DNA of 64,000 bases, taken from NCBI GenBank assembly GCA_964400355.1, contig CAYNTO010000001.1, positions 372,001 to 436,000 on the forward strand, written 5' to 3'. Made by a program: the position numbers and the translations under genes. This stretch comes from JACKAL01 sp964400355 (GTDB taxonomy: Bacteria > Bdellovibrionota > Bdellovibrionia > Bdellovibrionales > JAGQZY01). This document shows positions 9,184-17,209 of the stretch, piece after piece (the stretch's first letter is position 1; every line of letters begins with the position of its first letter). A model generated the notes under the pieces. That model had not been told where the DNA came from. It saw only the letters and a list, made by a program, of their open reading frames with translations, and searched no databases.

Positions 9184-9891
9184 TCAATCGATGGTGAAAT
9201 CAAAAAAGTAGGTTGCACCGTTTTGACGAAACGGAAAACATCCGCTGCGGCTCGCACTCATGTACACAGTGGCAACAGAGGAGTGGTTGTCCAAATCCCG
9301 CACTGTATTGTAAGGGGCGTCGGCAGCAAAAACCACGGCGAGCGCATCAGAACTATCGTTTTTAGCGACAAAGTTGCGGGAGTAGTACCGCCATTGCAGC
9401 CACGGATCTAAAGTGAGTGCGCCCTTAAAGTTTTCTCTAAGAACAAACAACTCAGCGGTGTGATACAGGAATGTGAGCGTGTTTTCTCCGAGATGAGTTT
9501 CGATATTTGTAGTCGAAGTATCTCCACTGTCCGGCATAAAGAGATGCGCGTGTCCCATATCGGAGTAAAAGAGGAAGTCGGCATAGCCGCGAGATAGAGC
9601 GGTTTCGATGTGTTGAGTGAGGCTCGAAATAAACTGTGGACTTATCTTTAGGGAAGCTTTGCTTTGCTTCATCACGAAGGCATTTTCTGTGGCGCTCCAA
9701 TAGACGCGTTGGGTGATGCGGTGGCCACTCTCATAAACGTTTTGGTACTGAGCTTGAGCTTCCGCCAATGTGTAGATCACGGAGGTGCCCTTATCTACAG
9801 TGATTTCCCCGTCCTGCTCAGGCAAGCAGTCGGCAAAGCCCGAAACAGAAAGGCTGAATAGAACAAAGAAAATTCCGGATTTGTGCAACAT
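9184..9891 (-). CDS. Secreted protein of unknown function
   Basis: A 235-residue exported protein not recognised as a known family. I place the start at the ATG at 9891 because it gives a clean signal peptide (MLHKSGIFFVLFSLSVSGFA, then DC) and has a purine-rich GGGGGGCG site upstream; the frame runs 27 residues further upstream without support. Mature features: an early Cys (ADCLPEQDG) and a late Cys (SRSGCFPFRQNG) that could pair, many aromatic residues and beta-type patterns (FLFYSDMGHAHLFMPDSGD). Nothing catalytic stands out. It lies just upstream of the symporter gene in the same direction, 78 bases away. Confidence 0.75.
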   Translation of the reverse strand: MLHKSGIFFVLFSLSVSGFADCLPEQDGEITVDKGTSVIYTLAEAQAQYQNVYESGHRITQRVYWSATENAFVMKQSKASLKISPQFISSLTQHIETALSRGYADFLFYSDMGHAHLFMPDSGDTSTTNIETHLGENTLTFLYHTAELFVLRENFKGALTLDPWLQWRYYSRNFVAKNDSSDALAVVFAADAPYNTVRDLDNHSSVATVYMSASRSGCFPFRQNGATYFFDFTID

Positions 9892-10044
9892 AATGATTCG
9901 CCCCCCAAGCGAGACGCGAAAGTACCAAGGGGGAGAGTTGGAATCAAATAGGCTTAGCGAAGACGCCGACAAATGAAATCATTCGTCGCGGGAGCTGGAG
10001 GTAGATTAGAAATTTTATACTTGAGATATTCTTAACCGCACCAA

Positions 10045-10074
10045 CAAAAAAGCCAGCTCATGGAGCTGGCTTTT
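10045..10074 (-). terminator. Rho-independent terminator of the HU gene
   Basis: Stem GCCAGCTC/GAGCTGGC (10052-10059 and 10063-10070) with a 3-base loop. An A run at 10045-10051 gives the T tract on the minus strand, just downstream of the HU stop at 10100. A shorter T run on the other side may make it work in both directions. Confidence 0.85.
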
Positions 10075-10099
10075 GCCATTAACGGTGTTCGAACTGGAA

Positions 10100-10372
10100 T
10101 TAACGAACGAGATTTTTAAACTCAGCGCCTGGACGGAATTTAGGATACCAAGTAGCAGGAATTTTGATCTCTGCGCCAGTTTGCGGGTTTCTGCCTTTGC
10201 GGGCTTTTCTTTTTGCTTTTGCGAATGTACCAAAGCCAACGAGTTTTACTTCGTCACCTTTTTTAACAGATTTGCGGATGATTTCGAGAGTTGCATCCAA
10301 TAAACGCTCTGCTTGAGCTTTAGTGGTCTCTGTTTCTTGTGATACTTTTTCGATAAGTTCTGCTTTATTCAT
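10100..10372 (-). CDS. HU/IHF family DNA-binding protein
   Basis: A 90-residue histone-like protein. It starts MNKAELIEKVSQETETTKAQ, has the helix-turn-helix dimer base, and carries the family signature GFGTFAKAKRKARKGRNPQT near residues 46-65, followed by the DNA-intercalating arm. The arm tip usually reads NPxTGxxIxIPA; here it is NPQTGAEIKIPATWYPKFRPG, with an extra aromatic stretch (TWY) where HU normally has AxxxPxFxxG, a small variation at the base of the arm. It compacts and bends DNA. The gene is single, has an AAGGAG ribosome binding site, a candidate promoter (10433-10461) and its own terminator, fitting strong independent expression. HU versus IHF cannot be decided from sequence alone, but HU is more likely. 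Confidence 0.96.
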   Translation of the reverse strand: MNKAELIEKVSQETETTKAQAERLLDATLEIIRKSVKKGDEVKLVGFGTFAKAKRKARKGRNPQTGAEIKIPATWYPKFRPGAEFKNLVR

Positions 10373-10432
10373 CGTAAACTCCTTTTCGTTGATTTTTACG
10401 TGTTGCTTATGCCTCTTTTGCTTTGCCAGTTG

Positions 10433-10461
10433 ATTGAAGCGAGTTCTCGGAAACGCGTCAA
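10433..10461 (-). promoter_or_regulatory. Candidate sigma-70 promoter for the HU gene
   Basis: On the minus strand TTGACG (10456-10461) and TTCAAT (10433-10438) are spaced by 17 bases, about 60 bases upstream of the HU start. The -35 box matches 5 of 6 and the -10 box 4 of 6. This is a pattern match only. Confidence 0.4.
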
Positions 10462-10619
10462 CAGAATTTCTAACTTATGTTCAAAAAAAAGAAGCTTGCG
10501 CATGAAACTTCCGCTGAGTGGTAATTTTCCGAATGGAATTGCTAAAAGAATTTGCAGAAACAAATGACGGTCACATCACATTCAAGTCATTTTCAGTAAA
10601 TTCAGTGAAGGCGTAAGGA

Positions 10620-11495
10620 TTATTCCGTTTCCATCACTTGATACTTCACTGCTAGCAAGAGAATACGGCGCTCGATGGAATCCAACTCGCGATTCATCGA
10701 CGGCACGCTCGTGGTGGTCGATGCGGGCGCGCGCGCCTGCGACAGCAGGGTTGAGGTGAGCTTTCGGCAAATGTCCAGCTGTTCATTGAGAATTCCCTGA
10801 TAGTACGAGTTATTGTGAACGTTCGATTTTTTATGGGCCACTTTGGATTCAAAACCGGTCACGTGCGGAAGAACTTCGTTTCTTAATTGGTTTTGGTAAT
10901 CGGGAATTTTAATGGCTTTACTCTGCATGGAGGCTTGTAGAGCTCGTGCCTTGCTCACGGCGCCCTGGAGCACGCTTTTAAGTTCACTCAGCTCATTTTG
11001 CATTTCTACAGACATCTGTTTCGGGCCACGTGCCGTTTGCGTGAAGAGCGATATGGGCTTTTGTTGAGAGACTTTTACGCGATCCATGCTCACGCCACTG
11101 TGATTAATGGTAGAGGTGTTTATGGTGCCGCTACCCTTTGGAGGCGCGTAGTTGGATACCCCGCCGGGATCATTGTCTCCGAGGTTGGAGGGTGCTCGCA
11201 CTTTTCCTTGTGGATCTAGAGCACGTTGGGCTGCTGCCGACGAGTTATTTCCCTCAGATTTTGAATTATTTTTGTTAGCACTTCCGGGAGTTTTCGGCAG
11301 TTCTACTTCGTAGGAGCCAGGGGGTGGAAGTATAGGTTTGCCAGAGGAATCTTTAAAGACACCCGTCTGGGAATCAAAGGTAAAGTTCTGCCCAGGTTTG
11401 ACATTGATCTTAACACCTTCGGGCATCTTGAAATCAAATGATGCCAAAGTGGAAGAGGAAAAACTCATACTCAAAAGCAAAATAACAAATCTCAT
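10620..11495 (-). CDS. Secreted protein of unknown function
   Basis: A 291-residue exported protein with a signal peptide (MRFVILLLSMSFSSSTLA). The mature start, FDFKMPEGVKINVKPGQNF, is short and beta-like. Residues 60-150 are low in complexity and rich in Gly, Ser, Asn and Pro, probably disordered. Residues 165-290 look helical and may form a coiled coil (MSVEMQNELSELKSVLQGAV and onward), containing one Cys. I recognise no family. The ATG has a GGAGGATC ribosome binding site upstream. No terminator is obvious at its 3' end and the next minus-strand gene is HU at 10372, separated by 247 bases. Confidence 0.75.
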   Translation of the reverse strand: MRFVILLLSMSFSSSTLASFDFKMPEGVKINVKPGQNFTFDSQTGVFKDSSGKPILPPPGSYEVELPKTPGSANKNNSKSEGNNSSAAAQRALDPQGKVRAPSNLGDNDPGGVSNYAPPKGSGTINTSTINHSGVSMDRVKVSQQKPISLFTQTARGPKQMSVEMQNELSELKSVLQGAVSKARALQASMQSKAIKIPDYQNQLRNEVLPHVTGFESKVAHKKSNVHNNSYYQGILNEQLDICRKLTSTLLSQARAPASTTTSVPSMNRELDSIERRILLLAVKYQVMETE

Positions 11496-11623
11496 TTTTG
11501 GTAGATCCTCCTCTCAAAACCTATCGGCGTTTTAGCCTCGCCACTCAAGAGAAAACAGGCCTTTCGCCGCATCGGATGTATCAGCCTGAGACACACTATT
11601 CATGGTATGAGACTGCAGAAAAT

Positions 11624-11653
11624 AAAAAACCCCGTCGGTGTTATCCGACGGGG
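11624..11653 (-). terminator. Rho-independent terminator
   Basis: A 9-bp GC-rich stem CCCCGTCGG/CCGACGGGG (11630-11638 and 11645-11653) with a 6-base loop, and an A run at 11624-11629 that gives a T tract on the minus strand. It ends transcripts from the lipoprotein gene at 11828-12505. Confidence 0.85.
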
Positions 11654-11789
11654 CAAGAAGGGGGGGGTGGGTCTCATTTTTTTGTAAAGTACGCAGAAGT
11701 TCCTCACTGTGGGTGAACTTTGCTTTTTGTGAAGACAGACCTAACTTCTGCCTTATCAATCCTTTGGAATTTGTGAACCACTCATCTCA

Positions 11790-11807
11790 GCCGCTCGAGG
11801 GAGCGGC
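11790..11807. other. Stem-loop after the lipoprotein stop codon
   Basis: GCCGCTC/GAGCGGC (11790-11796 and 11801-11807) with a 4-base loop. No T run follows on either strand, so it is not a classic terminator; it could be an RNA-stabilising hairpin. Confidence 0.4.
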
Positions 11808-11827
11808 CTGATGTGAGGGACTAATAA

Positions 11828-12505
11828 TTAGCGAATCGTTACGTTGCCGAGTGTAGACTCGTTAAAGTAGATGTCGAAGTTGGTGTATGACCCTGTGGAA
11901 AGGAGCACGATTGGACCAGCATCGACAATCAAGCGACCATCGTGCAGTTGACTGATGCGGCCGCGGAATGGGATCTGTTCGTAAGCATACATGTTACCTG
12001 CTCCATCCATAGATGCGCCAGCAAGCCACAAACCTTTTACAGTTCCATCGGCGAGGAAAAGCAATTGTACCATTGTTTGTTGGTATACAAGTTGTTGAAC
12101 GTAGTTGTCGAATTGACTTTGGCCACCAGAGTTACAATTGAGCGCTTGCCCCTCGAAGAGCCAACGGAAGATGTTAAAGTCGCAAGAGTAACTGTAGTTG
12201 TAGCTACTGCCATTTGCTTGCTGACCGTAGTAGTTACCTTGTTGTTGATACGTTTGGTAGTAAAACGCGCTCTTCAGAAAACTCACATACGTTGCAGGCT
12301 TAATAATTTGCACTGAACCGTAGTGATATTTTGCATTTTGTGGTGCCGGAAATCCTGGATAATAGGTTCCTGGATTGTACGGATTGTTTGGATCAACAGC
12401 TACTGGTGGTGCAGTTGCTACTGTTCCGCCGCCTGATTTCTTTTTGCTACATGCAACGTTTATCGAAAGCGTTGCTGCTAATAATATAAGTACTAAGTGT
12501 TTCAT
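11828..12505 (-). CDS. Putative lipoprotein of unknown function
   Basis: A 225-residue protein with a lipoprotein-type signal peptide: MKHLVLILLAATLSINVAC, then SKKKSGGG. The -3 residue of the lipobox is Asn, which is unusual, but the Cys followed by SKKK is a style repeated elsewhere in this window (25256-25846). A Pro/Asn/Tyr-rich linker (residues 35-60) leads to a Tyr- and Gln-rich region (residues 80-115, YQTYQQQGNYYGQQANGSS). It then has two Cys residues (YSCDFNIFRWLFEGQALNC) and beta-rich C-terminal sequence with a Gly-rich centre. No family is recognised. The ribosome binding site is GGGGGG with a spacer of six. The terminator at 11624 probably belongs to it. Confidence 0.8.
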   Translation of the reverse strand: MKHLVLILLAATLSINVACSKKKSGGGTVATAPPVAVDPNNPYNPGTYYPGFPAPQNAKYHYGSVQIIKPATYVSFLKSAFYYQTYQQQGNYYGQQANGSSYNYSYSCDFNIFRWLFEGQALNCNSGGQSQFDNYVQQLVYQQTMVQLLFLADGTVKGLWLAGASMDGAGNMYAYEQIPFRGRISQLHDGRLIVDAGPIVLLSTGSYTNFDIYFNESTLGNVTIR

Positions 12506-12850
12506 GGTTTCCCCCCTAAACTAATACCTTCTGCCTTTTACTACTTCACGGATCGTGCCAATTGCCCCATGTAAAAAAGGCAGAGCTGGCAGGGCTTTAA
12601 ATCGTTTTAAATGTCAGATGGTCATTATTGAGACACTGTGGAGTGTATATTTAGCCAGTGAAATCAGTGTGTTGAATTGACTGCTGTCGAATATTTTTAC
12701 AGGGGCCGCAGAAGGGCACTTCAGATCCCATGCTATGGAGTTGTATTTGAATCTACACAGAACTTACAGGAGCCGCTCATTATCCAGTGGAGACCTCTCT
12801 ATATAATAGAGGGATATCCAGGAGGAATTAGGGATATCCAGGAGGAATTA
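12506..12850. other. Intergenic region before the 52-residue gene
   Basis: A 345-base gap between divergent genes. It includes a TATAAT at 12802-12807 inside an imperfect palindrome (CCTCT, 10 bases, AGGG), and the tandem duplication with ribosome binding sites at 12811-12850. Open sequence continues upstream of the chosen start in the same frame from 12677, but shows no ribosome binding site or protein-like composition, so I do not extend the gene. Confidence 0.6.
12811..12850 (+). repeat. Perfect tandem duplication containing two Shine-Dalgarno sites
   Basis: The 20-base unit GGGATATCCAGGAGGAATTA is present twice in direct tandem (12811-12830, 12831-12850). Each copy has a GGAGG core; the second lies five bases before the ATG at 12851, an ideal distance. 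The first copy is 20 bases too far to serve that ATG. Confidence 0.95.
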
Positions 12851-13009
12851 ATGAGCAAACAACGCACGAAAAACGAAAAGCCCGAAGGCACATCAAAACA
12901 CAAACCGCCACAACCGGGCGAGCAGAGTGAAATAGCCCGCGGTAAGACTCATAAAGATGACGATGGTACGCTTGAAAAAGACGGAAACGTTGAGCCACAA
13001 CAGGGTTGA
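12851..13009 (+). CDS. Small hydrophilic protein (52 residues), unknown function
   Basis: The ATG at 12851 follows a perfect GGAGG ribosome binding site by five bases. The protein (MSKQRTKNEKPEGTSKHKPP and onward) is extremely polar: Lys, Glu, Asp, Gly, Gln and Pro dominate, with no hydrophobic core, so it is probably disordered in isolation. Such sequences resemble stress-related hydrophilic proteins (for example KGG-type repeats), but I cannot assign a family. It converges on lgt, whose 3' end carries tandem repeats directly behind this gene. The strong ribosome binding site is the main evidence that it is real. Confidence 0.65.
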   Translation: MSKQRTKNEKPEGTSKHKPPQPGEQSEIARGKTHKDDDGTLEKDGNVEPQQG

Positions 13010-13015
13010 GCGGTC

Positions 13016-13090
13016 GGGATTGCTTACGTTTTTTTCCTGCGGGATTGCTTACGTTTTTTTCCTGCGGGATTGCTTACGTTTTTTTCCTGC
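13016..13090. repeat. Three perfect 25-base tandem repeats across the lgt 3' end
   Basis: The unit GGGATTGCTTACG-T7-CCTGC occurs three times without a mismatch (13016-13040, 13041-13065, 13066-13090). The copy nearest lgt contains the last codons and stop of lgt (Arg-Lys-Lys-Thr-stop), so the two other copies look like duplications of the end of the gene. T7 runs in each unit would favour slippage. Confidence 0.95.
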
Positions 13091-13865
13091 GGAAAAGGAC
13101 CGTAAAGGAAATGGCGGCGAAGATAAGGCTCAATAGCATGGAGACGCTCATAGGGCCGATCATGGCGCCACGGTCGTCATCACGGAAGAGCTCAATAAGG
13201 ACGCGCGTAAGAGCATGAACTCCCAACCAAAAGAAGAACAAATGGCCTGGTTTTTTAAACACACGCTTTTTTTCGAGCTTTATAACAGCGGCGAATAAAG
13301 CAAATTCTAGAAGGCTCGCATAGAGCTGCGTGGGATGGCGGTGCACTTCGACAATGGTGTTGATCTGAGGGTTTATCTCACGAAACGCAACTGCCCACGG
13401 GAGATCGCAGACTTTTCCGTAACAGCAACCCGCCAGAAAACAGGCCCAGCGACCCACAGCATAGCCTAAGGAGATCACGGGAGTAAAAAAATCCAGCCAC
13501 AATGGGAAAGATTGTTTTTTAATTTTAAGATTGAGCCAGCCGGCAAAGAATCCTGCGATCACTCCACCGAAAAATACAAATCCGCCTTGCCAAAAATAAA
13601 AGATATGCAGTGGGTTGGCCATGTAGTACGCGGGTTCTTCATAAAACACATGAAACAGCCGTGCACCGAGGGTTCCACCGACAACAACCCACAAAAACAG
13701 ATCCAGCGCAGTTGCCGCTGAGTGATCGCGCTTAAAGGCCCGTTTGTTGATGTACAAGACTATGCCTGTAAACAGCAAGCTCACAAAAAGGGGATAGGTG
13801 GGGAGGACGAGTCCTCCGCCGAAATCGAGCGTCGGGAGTGGGCCGAGGACGATAGTGGAACTCAA
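13074..13865 (-). CDS. lgt: Prolipoprotein diacylglyceryl transferase
   Basis: Lgt transfers diacylglycerol from phosphatidylglycerol to the lipobox Cys of prolipoproteins in the inner membrane, the first step of lipoprotein maturation. About seven transmembrane helices are seen. Conserved features are WQGGFVFFGGVIAGF near residue 85, the GRWACFLAGCCYG motif near residue 130 (the Cys-rich form known in several phyla), and RHPTQLYASLLEF near residue 175, which holds the essential Arg-His-Pro-x-Gln-Leu-Tyr segment. I set the start at a TTG at 13865 that overlaps the lspA stop (TTGA); it gives 263 residues. An ATG at 13931 would overlap lspA by 70 bases and is unlikely. The 3' end lies in a tandem repeat. 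Confidence 0.92.
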   Translation of the reverse strand: MSSTIVLGPLPTLDFGGGLVLPTYPLFVSLLFTGIVLYINKRAFKRDHSAATALDLFLWVVVGGTLGARLFHVFYEEPAYYMANPLHIFYFWQGGFVFFGGVIAGFFAGWLNLKIKKQSFPLWLDFFTPVISLGYAVGRWACFLAGCCYGKVCDLPWAVAFREINPQINTIVEVHRHPTQLYASLLEFALFAAVIKLEKKRVFKKPGHLFFFWLGVHALTRVLIELFRDDDRGAMIGPMSVSMLLSLIFAAISFTVLFRRKKT

Positions 13866-14368
13866 GACTTTGCGGCTTTCGCAGTAGCGGCAGCCCGTGT
13901 CCGTTGCATTTCGAGCAAGAGCATGAGGCATATTCCGGTGACAATCGAGATGTCAGCCACATTGAATGCGGGCCACGAGGCCTTGTCGTAATAATGAAAA
14001 TCTAAAAAATCCACAACAAAACCGTAGCGCAAGCGATCGATATAGTTACCAATGGCGCCGGCAAAGATTGCGGAGAGCGAAATGACGGACCATGTGTCCT
14101 CTTTTGGAGTGCCGCGCAGTAAAAACAAAATAGCCACAGCCGCTATGGGTGGCACCGATAAGAAGAAGATGGTGCGCAAAGATTCGTTGGCATCGCGCAA
14201 GAATCCAAACGCCGCACCTGTGTTGCGTACATAAGTAATGTTGAAAAAGTTTTTAAGCACGTCGATGGATTCACCATGCATAAATTGGCTATGGATGTAA
14301 AGTTTTGTAGCTTGATCAAGGCAAATAATAAATCCACTCAAAGCCATTAAAATAAGATACTTTTTCAT
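13862..14368 (-). CDS. lspA: Lipoprotein signal peptidase (signal peptidase II)
   Basis: LspA cuts the signal peptide from diacylglyceryl-modified prolipoproteins. The 168-residue protein has four transmembrane helices, with LDQATKLYI near residue 17, VRNTGAAFGFL near residue 46, and the catalytic block GAIGNYIDRLRYGFVVDFLDF near residue 110, then FNVADISI. The two aspartates of this block (in IDRL and FNVADI) are the catalytic pair known for the family. The ATG at 14368 overlaps the ileS stop by four bases (ATGA); another ATG at 14386 would overlap ileS by 22 bases. Followed by lgt with a four-base overlap: the two consecutive enzymes of lipoprotein processing are coupled. Inhibited by globomycin in known members. 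Confidence 0.96.
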   Translation of the reverse strand: MKKYLILMALSGFIICLDQATKLYIHSQFMHGESIDVLKNFFNITYVRNTGAAFGFLRDANESLRTIFFLSVPPIAAVAILFLLRGTPKEDTWSVISLSAIFAGAIGNYIDRLRYGFVVDFLDFHYYDKASWPAFNVADISIVTGICLMLLLEMQRTRAAATAKAAKS

Positions 14369-17124
14369 GTCAGAGCTCCTACGCATTTAGGACATAATAA
14401 AGGATGCTGTGCATTTTTGCCGATGTCCAGACTATAGTTCCAGCAGCGAGGACATTTTTCTGCTGTTGCTTTAACTGCATCTATTTGCTTTTCACCGTTC
14501 ACCAAGTCCACTTTGGACACAATAAAGAACTCACTGAGATGTTCTTGGTAGGCCTCGAGCGTTTTAAGTTCGTTTCCGTTCGCGTGGATAGTGACAAATG
14601 TCTCGAGGCTCGCGCCGATTTCTTTTTTCTGGCGCATCACTTCAAGCTTTTTAGAAACGAAATCACGCACGCCAAAGAGCACCTCAAAATCGTCTTTGAT
14701 CTTGATATTGTTCCACTCGGGGCGCACCTTGGGAAAACCACATTCAAAAATGCTGGCTTTGTCTTTGAGCGGATAGAACTGATAAGCCTCTTCGCTTAAG
14801 AACGAGGTAATGGGTGCCATAATAGAGGCCAAGGATTGCGTGAGTTCCGAAAGCACAGTCTGCGCCGATCTACGGCCCACACCATCCGTCTTCCAAGTGT
14901 AGAGTCGATCTTTCAATATATCCAGGTAGTGCGCCGAGAGATCCACAGTAAAGTAGTTATTCAGTAGCTGATAAACTTTGTAGTATTCAAAATTGTCATA
15001 CGCTGTAGTGGCATCTTGAATCACAATGTTCAATCGGTAAAGTGCCCACTTATCGAGCGGCATGAGCTCTTCGTAGGGAACCGCATCCGATTTCTTAAAA
15101 TCGTAAATGTTACCCAGCAAAAAGCGATAAGTGTTGCGCAAGCGGCGATAGGTTTCGGAAATACGCTTAAACCCTTCAGCGCTGTAGTTCATATCCTGCC
15201 CGTAATCCTGCGAGGCCGTCCACAAACGCAGGAGCTCGGCCCCACTTTTACCGATAAGATCCATTGGGTCGACATAGTTCCCTAAACTTTTACTCATTTT
15301 GCGACCGTGCTCATCATTCACGAAATTGTGAGTGAGTAACATTTTAAAAGGCGGCACACCATTGGAGGCGACGGAGGAAATCAGGCTTGTCTGAAACCAA
15401 CCGCGATGCTGATCCGAACCTTCAAGATAAAGATCAGCAGGGAAGGCGAGGCCTTCGCGGCGTTTTTGTACGGCCGCATGGCACACGCCGCTGTCGAACC
15501 AGACGTCGAGAATATCAGTGCCTTTTTTCCACTTCGTATTGCTACAAGCTGTACATTTCAGCTGTTTATTTCCGAGGAGCGTTTCCACCGACGATTCAAA
15601 GTAATACTCAATACCGTCGTGCTTTTCCATGTTGTCGGCAACCGATAGCAAAAACTCCTCGGTCATGTGCGGATGATCGCACTGTTCGCAGTAGAGAACG
15701 GGAATGGGGACACCCCAGTTGCGCTGACGACTTATGCACCAGTCGGGGCGCGCTTCAATCATGGCGGTGAGGCGTTTTATGCCCCACTCGGGAACAAACT
15801 TGATTTCGCTTTCGATTGCACTGAGAGATTTTTTGCGAATATCAAAGTTGTTGTCGTCCATACTTATAAACCATTGTGAGGTGGCACGGAATATTAATGG
15901 CACCTTGCTGCGCCAGCAGTGCGGATAGCTATGCTCAATGGTTTTAAAACCGAGGAGGTGATCTGATTCTTTAAGGCGTTCCACAATGAGTGGATTGGCC
16001 TTGAATACATGAATGCCCTGATACTCAGGAACTTCATCGGTGAATTCCGCGCGCTCATTCACCGGGCTGAGTATCGGCAGATGATATTGCAATCCCACGA
16101 TGTAATCGTCCTGGCCGTGGCCAGGTGCCGTGTGCACGCAACCGGTACCGGCTTCGGCAGTGACGTGGTCGCCTAAGATAACAATGGATTCGCGATCATA
16201 GAACGGATGCTTAGCCACCGAGCCTTCGAGCTCTTTGCCTTTAAACGATTTTCCAGTGTCTTCGAGAGCGATGCCGGTTTCTTTTTCGAAATACTCTTTG
16301 AGCTGTTTGGCGATAATGAGCTGGCCCTTCTCGCATTTAAAAACTCCGTAATCAAAATCTTTATTGAGCGCGATGGCTAAGTTGCTGGGAAGTGTCCATG
16401 GAGTTGTGGTCCAAATCACAAAGGATGATTTTTCCGGGAGAGCCACCGTTGATGTTTTCACATCAAACTTTACGTAGATCGAAGGACTCTTATGCTGTTT
16501 GTACTCGATTTCCGCTTCGGCGAGAGCGGTTTGCAAAGCATAGCACCAGTACACCGGTTTTTTACCGCGGTAGAGCACACCGTTTTTAAGAATGCGCGAA
16601 AGCTCACGCACCTCTTCGGCTTCGTAAGAAGCATGAAGCGTAAGGTAAGGGTTGGCCCAGTCGCCCAAAATTCCTAAGCGCTGGAACTGCTCACCCTGGT
16701 GCTTCACCCACGTGAGGGCTTCCTTGCGGCAGAGTTCACGAATTTGTTTCGGCGTGATATCTTTTTTGTCGACCTTCTTTTCATCGAGATCTTTGAGGAC
16801 CTTGTGTTCGATGGGAAGACCGTGGCAATCCCACCCGGGAATGTACGGCGCTTTTTTGCCTTTTAGATTTTGATACTTGATGGTGAAATCTTTAAGGCAC
16901 TTATTGAGCGTGTGCCCCATATGGATCCCACCATTGGCGTAGGGCGGTCCATCGGCCATTACAAATGTGCCGTTGTTTGCCGCCTTCACCATGGCGGAGT
17001 AGGTATTGTCCTTTTGCCAGTTTTTAATAAACTCCGGCTCGCGAATGGCGAGATCGGCCTTCATCGGAAAATCGGTCTGCGGCAAATGAATGGAATCTTT
17101 GTAGTTCTGTGCGTCTGTGGACAC
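14365..17124 (-). CDS. ileS: Isoleucyl-tRNA synthetase
   Basis: A 919-residue class I aminoacyl-tRNA synthetase that charges tRNA-Ile. The HIGH-type motif is HMGH in PPYANGGIHMGHTLN near residue 60. The CP1 editing domain is evident (residues 200-400, with WTTTPWTLPSNLAIA and AGTGCVHTAPGHG). The KMSKS motif is in GRKMSKSLGNYVDP near residue 600. The C-terminal zinc finger is CPRCWNYS and CPKC near the end. Length is normal. The start is a GTG at 17124 with an AAAGGAG ribosome binding site about six bases upstream. Gene order ileS-lspA is common in many bacteria and here extends to lgt. Confidence 0.98.
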   Translation of the reverse strand: MSTDAQNYKDSIHLPQTDFPMKADLAIREPEFIKNWQKDNTYSAMVKAANNGTFVMADGPPYANGGIHMGHTLNKCLKDFTIKYQNLKGKKAPYIPGWDCHGLPIEHKVLKDLDEKKVDKKDITPKQIRELCRKEALTWVKHQGEQFQRLGILGDWANPYLTLHASYEAEEVRELSRILKNGVLYRGKKPVYWCYALQTALAEAEIEYKQHKSPSIYVKFDVKTSTVALPEKSSFVIWTTTPWTLPSNLAIALNKDFDYGVFKCEKGQLIIAKQLKEYFEKETGIALEDTGKSFKGKELEGSVAKHPFYDRESIVILGDHVTAEAGTGCVHTAPGHGQDDYIVGLQYHLPILSPVNERAEFTDEVPEYQGIHVFKANPLIVERLKESDHLLGFKTIEHSYPHCWRSKVPLIFRATSQWFISMDDNNFDIRKKSLSAIESEIKFVPEWGIKRLTAMIEARPDWCISRQRNWGVPIPVLYCEQCDHPHMTEEFLLSVADNMEKHDGIEYYFESSVETLLGNKQLKCTACSNTKWKKGTDILDVWFDSGVCHAAVQKRREGLAFPADLYLEGSDQHRGWFQTSLISSVASNGVPPFKMLLTHNFVNDEHGRKMSKSLGNYVDPMDLIGKSGAELLRLWTASQDYGQDMNYSAEGFKRISETYRRLRNTYRFLLGNIYDFKKSDAVPYEELMPLDKWALYRLNIVIQDATTAYDNFEYYKVYQLLNNYFTVDLSAHYLDILKDRLYTWKTDGVGRRSAQTVLSELTQSLASIMAPITSFLSEEAYQFYPLKDKASIFECGFPKVRPEWNNIKIKDDFEVLFGVRDFVSKKLEVMRQKKEIGASLETFVTIHANGNELKTLEAYQEHLSEFFIVSKVDLVNGEKQIDAVKATAEKCPRCWNYSLDIGKNAQHPLLCPKCVGALT

Positions 17125-17209
17125 CCGCGCTCCTTTGAATTTAAGCCTCTGAATTTAGGCTTTGAGGGGTGTCGCGGTCAAGCCGTCATGCCCAGTTTCA
17201 GAGCGGAGT

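Larger units (their letters stand above)
11496..11827. other. Intergenic region with a long 3' untranslated stretch
   Basis: A 332-base gap between two minus-strand genes. It holds a stem-loop just after the lipoprotein stop (11790-11807) and a strong terminator much further on (11624-11653), which leaves about 170 bases of transcribed, untranslated sequence on the minus strand. No convincing small gene is seen in between; an open frame across the terminator is judged spurious. Confidence 0.6.

Noticed and set aside
12677..12850. Extension of the 52-residue gene to an upstream start at 12677
   Set aside because: The added 58 residues read through the duplicated ribosome binding sites and the AT-rich promoter-like zone, while the ATG at 12851 has an ideal GGAGG site.
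13866..13931. ATG start of lgt at 13931
   Set aside because: It would overlap lspA by 70 bases, and the added peptide is polar and unlike the Lgt N-terminus; the TTG overlapping the lspA stop fits better.
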